A stretch of 5,364 nucleotides of DNA from Ilumatobacteraceae bacterium (GTDB lineage Bacteria > Actinomycetota > Acidimicrobiia > Acidimicrobiales > Ilumatobacteraceae). Positions 1-4,674 of the stretch are shown here, piece after piece. The notes beneath the pieces are model-generated. The model was not told the origin of the DNA, searched no databases, and saw only the letters and a list, made by a program, of their open reading frames with translations. The stretch lies in the NCBI GenBank assembly GCA_007117775.1, contig SKFX01000154.1:1-5364 (forward strand). The letters run 5' to 3'. The translations under genes and the position numbers were made by a program. Every line of letters begins with the position of its first letter. Within the stretch, counting starts at the first letter, position 1.

Positions 1-87
1 ACCGATCTCCTGACCGATGGCTGGCACCCGTCACCGCTCGGAAGCGAACCACCGCTCATCGATACCTCAATTGAACACCGCGAATGA
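1..87 (+). CDS. Possible C-terminal tail of an SGNH/GDSL-type hydrolase (partial)
   Basis: Frame 1 is open from the window edge to a TGA at 85-87 and gives 28 residues that include TDGWHPSPLGSE. The D-G-W-H-P-S string (residues 6-11) resembles the last conserved block of SGNH/GDSL hydrolases, where Asp and His of a DxxH motif are catalytic. That resemblance is all there is, because the rest of the gene lies outside the window. If real, it would overlap the 3' end of the opposing SirB1-like gene by 21 nt. A competing reading is a minus-strand gene starting with ATG at 59-57, which is also open to the edge. Neither can be settled from 87 bases. Confidence 0.3.
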   Translation, partial: TDLLTDGWHPSPLGSEPPLIDTSIEHRE

Positions 88-822
88 CCGGGCGCGCTCG
101 CCGTGTTCATGGGCGAACTCGGGCAGCGCGGCGCGTATGTCCATCACCTGAGCGAACTCGAGTCGATCACCGAAGCGGAGACAGCCACCTTTCAGGTTGT
201 TCAGGGCGCGCAACATGATCTGGCGTCTGTTGACCGGCGCCAAGAGCCCGTCGGACCAGCCGAGTCGATCACCGATCAGTTCTTCGAAGAGCTGACGACA
301 ACCGCTGCGGTCCAGGATCTGGCCGTGGTGGAACGGGTCCGCGAACCACTCGGGATCGTTGGCATCGCCGACGAGGAAATGAGCGGGCATGCCGACACCC
401 ACCAATTCCACGCCGAGGCGACGACCGAGTTCGATCGCCACGACCGCGAGACTGATCGGCAGGCCAACGCGCGTCTCGAGGACACGGTCCAGACAGGAAT
501 GCTGCCAGCGGCCGTACTCCTCGGTCGGGCCGGTGAATCCGGCCGCAACGATATGGGCGATGATGGCTTCGCGAGTCGGTGACGGACACCGCGCAGCGAG
601 CTCGTCGAGCACCACCAGCCACCCCATGATGTCGACACCGGGCCGAAGGACCGCCGAAAGCAGCAGTGACGCCTCGTCGAGCTCCACGGTCAATTCCGCT
701 GGATCCTCAGCGCCCCGAGCACCGCTACCGCCTGCAGCCACGCCACCATCGGGCCGGATCCCAAAGGCCGCCAATAGGGCCTGACGCTGCGATGCAGCGG
801 GATCATGGCGGTCCGGCTCCAT
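67..822 (-). CDS. SirB1-type transglutaminase-like protein
   Basis: This is a 251-residue protein of the SirB1/Transglut_core2 group. The molecular role of these proteins is poorly defined; they carry a papain-like transglutaminase fold and are probably cytoplasmic. The visible core runs HSCLDRVLETRVGLPISLAVVAI (residues 108-130), then a Gly-rich strand ending in PAHFLVGD (146-153, with the family-typical His148). After it come FADPFHHGQIL (160-170) and the C-terminal helical part with LRALNNLKGGCLRFGD (204-219). Residues 22-45 are a Gly/Ala-rich, probably flexible segment. There is no signal peptide or membrane segment. The frame stays open upstream as far as an ATG at 1065, but that would run into the divergent synthetase gene. 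The ATG at 822 is preferred because homology begins after it and a TANNNT hexamer ends 6 nt before it. The family is fairly sure; the substrate is unknown. Confidence 0.85.
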   Translation of the reverse strand: MEPDRHDPAASQRQALLAAFGIRPDGGVAAGGSGARGAEDPAELTVELDEASLLLSAVLRPGVDIMGWLVVLDELAARCPSPTREAIIAHIVAAGFTGPTEEYGRWQHSCLDRVLETRVGLPISLAVVAIELGRRLGVELVGVGMPAHFLVGDANDPEWFADPFHHGQILDRSGCRQLFEELIGDRLGWSDGLLAPVNRRQIMLRALNNLKGGCLRFGDRLEFAQVMDIRAALPEFAHEHGERARSFAVFN

Positions 823-828
823 ACCACG

Positions 829-834
829 ACGGTA
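829..834 (-). promoter_or_regulatory. Putative -10 hexamer (TACCGT) for the SirB1-like gene
   Basis: Read on the minus strand, TACCGT matches TANNNT and is followed by exactly 6 nt before the ATG at 822. This spacing places the transcription start at or next to the A of the start codon, as in leaderless actinobacterial transcripts. No clear -35 box or Shine-Dalgarno sequence is visible. The call rests on one short motif and its position. Confidence 0.4.
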
Positions 835-842
835 CCGCGGAC

Positions 843-848
843 TACCTT
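843..848 (+). promoter_or_regulatory. Putative -10 hexamer (TACCTT) for the acyl-CoA synthetase gene
   Basis: TACCTT matches TANNNT and lies 7 nt before the ATG at 856, which again fits a leaderless start. A short purine run (GAGAG, 849-853) lies too close to the ATG to be a good ribosome site. It shares a 33-bp divergent gap with the opposing promoter, and the two hexamers do not overlap. No -35 box can be recognised upstream. Confidence 0.35.
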
Positions 849-855
849 GAGAGCC

Positions 856-2406
856 ATGTTCCCAGGTGCACATCTCGAGACCCACGCCGATAAGCCCGCC
901 GTCGTGATGGCCGGTAGCGGCTTCACCCAGACGTTCGCAGAACTCGATGCAGGGGCCAATCGCCTCGCTCGACTGCTGCGCGATGCCGGACTGGAGCCGG
1001 GAGATCATGTTGCGATCTGCATGGAGAACCATGACCGGTACCTCGAGGTCATCTGGGGCTGCCACTATGCGGGCCTGATCTACACCGCCGCCTCATCGCG
1101 CCTGACCAGCGCGGAGCTCGAGTACATCATCAACGACTGTGGGGCGAAGGCATTCATCACGTCGAAGTACAAGGCCGATCAGGCCGCCGAGGTCGCCGGT
1201 TCGATCCCGCAGGTGACACTGCGCCTCATGCTCGACGGCACCATCGACGGCTTCGACAGCTTCGAAGCCATGATCGACGGCCTCGACGCCAGCCCACTCG
1301 CTGACCGGGTCGCCGGCATGGACATGCTCTACTCCTCGGGGACGACCGGGTTCCCCAAAGGCATCACCAAGAGCTTCGTCCATGAGCCGCTCGAGACCAC
1401 CGGTGGACCGGTCATGCCGCTGTTGCAGTTGTTGTTCGGCATGACCGATGAGTCGGTGTACCTCTCGCCGGCGCCGTTCTACCATGCCGCTCCGCTGCGC
1501 TTCTGCCTCGCAGCACAAGGCCTCGGCGCCACCGTGGTGGCCATGGAGCATTTCGATGCCGAGGAGTACCTGGCAGCGGTCGATCAGCACAAGGCCACCC
1601 ACTCACAGGTCGTGCCGACGATGTTCGTGCGCATGCTCAAGCTCGATCCCGAGGTGCGCGGACGCTATGACGTGTCGTCACTGCAGTACGTGATCCATGC
1701 CGCCGCGCCCTGCCCGGTCCCGATCAAACGCCAGATGATCGAATGGTTCGGGCCGATCATCCACGAGTACTACGCCGGAACCGAGGGCAACGGCTTCGTC
1801 TACTGCAACAGCGATATGTGGTTGGGCCATGAGGGCACGGTCGGCATGCCGATCAACTGCACGATCCACATCTGCGACGAGGAGGGCGAAGAGGTACCCC
1901 AAGGAGACAGTGGCACCATCTACTTCGAGAGCGAGGCCAGCTTCGAGTACCACAACGACCCAGACAAGACCGCCGCATCGCGCCATCCCAAAGGCTGGAG
2001 CACGCTCGGAGACGTCGGATATCTCGATGAGGACGGCTTTTTGTACCTCACCGACCGCAAGGCGTACATGATCATCACCGGTGGGGTGAACGTCTATCCC
2101 CAGGAGGCGGAGAACATCTTGGTGACGCATCCCAAAGTCGTCGACGTTGCGGTGCTCGGAGTTCCCAACGATGAGTTCGGCGAAGAGGTCAAAGCCGTCG
2201 TCCAACCACAGCAGATGCCCGCTGATGAGGCCGAGGCGAGCGCATTGGCCTCGGAGCTGATGGCGTTCTGCCGCGAGCACCTCGCCGACGTCAAGTGCCC
2301 GCGCAGTGTGGACTTCCGTCCCGAACTCCCCCGCCATCCGACCGGAAAGCTCTACAAGCGGGTCCTCAAAGACGAGTACTGGAAGGACTCGGGCCGGGCG
2401 ATCTGA
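856..2406 (+). CDS. FadD-type fatty acyl-CoA synthetase (AMP-binding family)
   Basis: This 516-residue ANL-superfamily ligase would activate a carboxylic acid to acyl-AMP with ATP and then transfer it to CoA; it is probably cytosolic. Motifs appear in order: P-loop YSSGTTGFPKG (159-169), PFYHAAP in the middle, adenylate-binding YYAGTEG (305-311), hinge and ribose-binding region GDVGYLDEDGFLYLTDR (385-401), ITGGVNVYPQEAE (407-419), and the C-terminal catalytic lysine in HPTGKLYKR (K498). The length is normal and the protein looks intact. It resembles the actinobacterial FadD4-like acyl-CoA synthetases, from memory of that group; chain length or aromatic preference cannot be read from the motifs. 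The frame also offers an ATG at 805, but that would put 17 residues inside the opposing gene. MFPGAHLETHADKPA at 856 is the family-like N-terminus. Confidence 0.93.
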   Translation: MFPGAHLETHADKPAVVMAGSGFTQTFAELDAGANRLARLLRDAGLEPGDHVAICMENHDRYLEVIWGCHYAGLIYTAASSRLTSAELEYIINDCGAKAFITSKYKADQAAEVAGSIPQVTLRLMLDGTIDGFDSFEAMIDGLDASPLADRVAGMDMLYSSGTTGFPKGITKSFVHEPLETTGGPVMPLLQLLFGMTDESVYLSPAPFYHAAPLRFCLAAQGLGATVVAMEHFDAEEYLAAVDQHKATHSQVVPTMFVRMLKLDPEVRGRYDVSSLQYVIHAAAPCPVPIKRQMIEWFGPIIHEYYAGTEGNGFVYCNSDMWLGHEGTVGMPINCTIHICDEEGEEVPQGDSGTIYFESEASFEYHNDPDKTAASRHPKGWSTLGDVGYLDEDGFLYLTDRKAYMIITGGVNVYPQEAENILVTHPKVVDVAVLGVPNDEFGEEVKAVVQPQQMPADEAEASALASELMAFCREHLADVKCPRSVDFRPELPRHPTGKLYKRVLKDEYWKDSGRAI

Positions 2407-2420
2407 GCCCGACGGCTCAG
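2403..2420. terminator. Hairpin between convergent genes, built from both stop codons
   Basis: CTGAGCC (2403-2409), a CGAC loop (2410-2413) and GGCTCAG (2414-2420) form a perfect 7-bp stem. The TGA of the synthetase (2404-2406) lies in the left arm and the TGA of the dehydrogenase (2419-2417, minus) in the right arm. The structure is symmetric and could slow polymerase from both sides. No T-tract follows on either strand, so it is not a textbook intrinsic terminator; U-less hairpins have been proposed as terminators in actinobacteria. Confidence 0.45.
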
Positions 2421-3859
2421 CGCGAGAGCACCACGAGTCGTATCTCGGTCATCTCGCGCACCGCGAACGCCGGGCCCTCTCGGGTATTGCCACTCTCGCG
2501 TCGCCCTCCATAGGGCTGCTGATCTGCCCGCCATGTCGGCACCTCGTTGACCAACACCCCGCCGAAGTCGAGTCGCTCGAAGGCATCCATGGCCGCATCC
2601 AACCGGGAGGTGAAGATGGCCGCCTGTAAGCCAAAGACAGTGTCATTGGCCATCGCGATCGCCTCATCGAGCGTCGCATAGGAGGCGATCGCGACGACCG
2701 GGCCGAACACCTCTGCGGCACAGACCTTCATCGAGGGCACCACCTGACTCAACACCGTCGGCACCAGCACCCCACTCTCATCGAGGACACCGCCGCATTC
2801 GAGGACCGCTCCATCCGCAACAGCCTCATCGATCCAGGCCGTGACACGGTCACGTTCGGTGGTCGAGATCAGTGCTGAGACCTCGGTGGCGTCATCGAGG
2901 GGATCGCCGACCACGAGGCTCGACACATGGTCGACCAGCGCCGCAGTGAACTCGACGGCGATCGATTCGTGCACCAGGATGCGCTGTGTTGAAATACAAC
3001 TCTGGCCGGCGTGGCTGAAGCCGGCCATGCGGATCTTGGTGGCCGCGAGCTGCCAGTCGCCGTCGGGTTCGATGATGACCGGAGCGTTGTTGCCGAGCTC
3101 GAGTCCGACCTTCTTGCGCGGTGCGCGCGCACGGATCGACCAACCGACATCGGGTGAGCCGGTGAAGGTGATCAGATCCACCTCGGAGTGATCCACGAGC
3201 GCGTTTCCAATCGTGCCACCGCCACCGGTGACCACATGCAGGTAGTCGGGCGGCAGACCACACTCGTCGATGAGGAGGTCGACGAGTGCCACCGCCGTCA
3301 ACGGGGTCTGACTGGCCGGCTTCAACACGACCGGACACCCAGCGGCGATCGCCGGAGCGATCTTGTGAGCCACGAGGTTGAGCGGGAAGTTGAATGGAGC
3401 GATCGCTGCGACCACGCCGATCGGCACCCGCATGGTGAAGCCCACCTTGCCCTCGCCGACCGACGCAGCATCGAGAGGGATGACCTCACCAGAGAGGGTG
3501 CGCGCCTCAGCCGATGCGAAACGGAACGTCGATACGGCCCGGTCGACCTCGATGCGCGCCGTCTGGATCGGTTTGGCAGCCTCGAGGGCGATCAGCCGGG
3601 CGAGTTCGTCTCGGCGCTCGGCGATGGCATCGCAGGCACGGTCGAGGATCTCAGCCCGACGCCACGGCGCGAGGGGTTCTGTCAGCGCGCGTCGCGCCAC
3701 CGACACGGCGCGGTCGACATCACTCGGTTCACAGGCCGAAACCCGACCGACCAGACGCTGATCGAATGGAGAGATGACATCGATCGAGTCACCGGACCCG
3801 CAGAACCGCTCACCCCCCAGCCACAATTGCGTTATCTGATGATCACCGTGCGCATTCAC
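2417..3859 (-). CDS. NAD(P)-dependent aldehyde dehydrogenase
   Basis: This 480-residue cytosolic enzyme would oxidise an aldehyde to its acid with NAD(P)+. Catalytic residues are all present: Asn157 in APFNFPLN, the cofactor-contacting K180 in VLKPAS, the FTGS turn (232-235), general base Glu254 in GLELGNN, nucleophile Cys288 in GQSCIS, and E383 in EVFGP. The 34-residue gap between Glu254 and Cys288 is that of classical dehydrogenases. The C-terminus has VNEVPTWRAD and PYGGRRESGNTREGP. LELGNN in place of LELGG, plus GQSC-I-S-x-Q-R, resembles the subgroup that includes lactaldehyde-, sulfolactaldehyde- and phosphonate-related dehydrogenases, so the substrate is open. The GTG at 3859 is chosen as start because TATCGT lies 7 nt upstream and homology begins soon after. 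An ATG at 3889 would add 10 residues and overlap the divergent gene. Confidence 0.9.
   Translation of the reverse strand: MNAHGDHQITQLWLGGERFCGSGDSIDVISPFDQRLVGRVSACEPSDVDRAVSVARRALTEPLAPWRRAEILDRACDAIAERRDELARLIALEAAKPIQTARIEVDRAVSTFRFASAEARTLSGEVIPLDAASVGEGKVGFTMRVPIGVVAAIAPFNFPLNLVAHKIAPAIAAGCPVVLKPASQTPLTAVALVDLLIDECGLPPDYLHVVTGGGGTIGNALVDHSEVDLITFTGSPDVGWSIRARAPRKKVGLELGNNAPVIIEPDGDWQLAATKIRMAGFSHAGQSCISTQRILVHESIAVEFTAALVDHVSSLVVGDPLDDATEVSALISTTERDRVTAWIDEAVADGAVLECGGVLDESGVLVPTVLSQVVPSMKVCAAEVFGPVVAIASYATLDEAIAMANDTVFGLQAAIFTSRLDAAMDAFERLDFGGVLVNEVPTWRADQQPYGGRRESGNTREGPAFAVREMTEIRLVVLSR
2653..2694. repeat. 13-bp perfect inverted repeat inside the aldehyde dehydrogenase gene
   Basis: TCGCGATCGCCTC (2653-2665) and its exact reverse complement (2682-2694) flank a 16-nt spacer. 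Each arm contains the self-complementary octamer GCGATCGC. On the coding strand the arms encode parts of VVAIAS and DEAIAM, so the repeated Ala-Ile-Ala codons explain part of the symmetry. No regulatory role is shown. Confidence 0.6.
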
Positions 3860-3866
3860 CCGTGCA

Positions 3867-3872
3867 ACGATA
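3867..3872 (-). promoter_or_regulatory. Putative -10 hexamer (TATCGT) for the aldehyde dehydrogenase gene
   Basis: On the minus strand TATCGT fits TANNNT and is separated by 7 nt from the GTG at 3859, consistent with a leaderless message starting at or near that codon. Four of its six base pairs are shared with the candidate -10 element of the divergent phosphodiesterase gene. No -35 box is evident. Confidence 0.4.
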
Positions 3873-3874
3873 CT
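3869..3874 (+). promoter_or_regulatory. Putative weak -10 hexamer (GATACT) for the phosphodiesterase gene
   Basis: GATACT differs from a good -10 (TATACT) at the first, normally conserved T, and lies 8 nt before the ATG at 3883. It is the only promoter-like element near this start. It overlaps the opposite-strand TATCGT at 3869-3872, so the two promoters could hardly be occupied together. No ribosome binding site is visible upstream of the ATG. Confidence 0.28.
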
Positions 3875-3882
3875 GAGCGTCC

Positions 3883-4674
3883 ATGTCATCTCGAGACCAT
3901 TCCGACCGTCGCAGCGTCCACCGCACCCACCCGTACCTCGACTGGCCCCAGCCGCTCGCCTTCGCTCATCGCGGCGGTGCCGCCGACGGCCTCGAGAACA
4001 CCATGGTCGCATTCCGACGCGCCGTCGAGCTCGGATACCGTCATCTCGAGACCGATGTCCACACCACCGCCGACGGTGTCTTGGTTGCGTTCCATGACGA
4101 TGATCTGACCAGGACCTGCGACCACCCCGGTCGGATCGATCAGCTGAACTGGAACGAGCTGGCGACCATCAAGGTGGCGGGAGCTGAGGTGATCCCGCGA
4201 CTCGATGAACTCTTCGAGGAGTTCGCCGACGCGGCGTTCAACATCGACTGCAAGTCCGATGCCGCCGTCGACGCGCTGGTCGCGGCGATCACACGGCACC
4301 GGGCCCTCGATCGCGTCTGTGTGGCAGCGTTCTCGGATCGTCGACTCCGACGCCTGCGCCGCGCGCTCGGGCCGGGATTGCTCAGCGCTCTCGGCCCGGC
4401 CGAGATCGCCGCGGTTCGCACGCTCGGCGCCCGTGGCCGGCGCGTGATCACCGGTGGAGCTGCACAGGTGCCGGTGCGCCAAGGACCCATCACCATTGTC
4501 GGGGAGCGCTTCATCGCCAACTGCCAGCGACTCGGCATTGCGGTCCACGTCTGGACGATCGATGACCCGAAGGAGATGATCCGGCTCTTGGATCTCGGCG
4601 TCGACGGGATCATGACCGATCGCCCAGATGTCCTCAAGGCGGTCCTGATCGAACGGGGCGCATGGTATGCGTGA
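3883..4674 (+). CDS. Glycerophosphodiester phosphodiesterase (GDPD/UgpQ family)
   Basis: This 263-residue enzyme is expected to hydrolyse glycerophosphodiesters (for example glycerophosphoethanolamine or glycerophosphocholine) to glycerol 3-phosphate plus an alcohol. Family motifs are intact: AFAHRGG (26-32) with His29 and Arg30, the ENT box (38-40), the metal ligands in LETDVH (Glu56, Asp58), catalytic His71 in FHDDDLTRT, and NIDCKSD (120-126). The C-terminal barrel strand is HVWTIDDPKEM followed by GVDGIMTDRPD. The protein is about as long as E. coli UgpQ (247 residues). It has no signal peptide, so it is probably intracellular and recycles deacylated phospholipids. The ATG at 3883 is the only start before the conserved core. 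Its stop overlaps the start of the next gene by 8 nt, which suggests co-transcription and translational coupling. The metal (usually Mg or Ca) and substrate range are not readable. Confidence 0.92.
   Translation: MSSRDHSDRRSVHRTHPYLDWPQPLAFAHRGGAADGLENTMVAFRRAVELGYRHLETDVHTTADGVLVAFHDDDLTRTCDHPGRIDQLNWNELATIKVAGAEVIPRLDELFEEFADAAFNIDCKSDAAVDALVAAITRHRALDRVCVAAFSDRRLRRLRRALGPGLLSALGPAEIAAVRTLGARGRRVITGGAAQVPVRQGPITIVGERFIANCQRLGIAVHVWTIDDPKEMIRLLDLGVDGIMTDRPDVLKAVLIERGAWYA

Noticed and set aside
1..59. Minus-strand frame starting at 59 (MSGGSLPSGDG...) and open to the edge
   Set aside because: Only 19 codons are visible and none is recognisable; left as an alternative to the possible SGNH tail.
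528..544. 6-bp all-GC stem GGCCGG/CCGGCC with a 5-nt loop
   Set aside because: Inside the SirB1-like coding sequence; stems of this size are common at this GC content.
103..582. 159-codon plus-strand open frame opposite the SirB1-like gene
   Set aside because: The minus-strand frame has the SirB1 motifs; this one shows none.
805..855. Upstream ATG (805) for the acyl-CoA synthetase
   Set aside because: It would overlap the opposing gene by 18 nt and add residues not typical of the family; a -10-like hexamer falls between 805 and 856.
823..1065. Upstream extension of the SirB1-like protein to an ATG at 1065
   Set aside because: The 81 extra residues are antisense to the synthetase N-terminus and look unlike the family.
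1249..1269. 8-bp stem GGCTTCGA/TCGAAGCC with a 5-nt loop in the synthetase gene
   Set aside because: About one such stem is expected by chance in a window of this size, and repeated Gly-Phe-Asp/Phe-Glu-Ala codons explain it.
1678..2337. 219-codon minus-strand open frame inside the acyl-CoA synthetase
   Set aside because: It is the antisense image of the A5-A8 motif region; no independent start signal or domain.
3003..3027. 8-bp stem TGGCCGGC/GCCGGCCA with a 9-nt loop next to the catalytic Cys codon of the dehydrogenase
   Set aside because: At chance level for GC-rich coding sequence, and the residues around it are constrained by the active site.
3846..3865. Direct repeat CCGTGC 14 bp apart at the dehydrogenase start
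   Set aside because: Six bases is too short to distinguish from chance, and one copy lies within the coding sequence.
3188..4108. 306-codon plus-strand open frame across the dehydrogenase and phosphodiesterase starts
   Set aside because: Antisense to the conserved dehydrogenase core; the translation is Arg/Asp-rich without family motifs.
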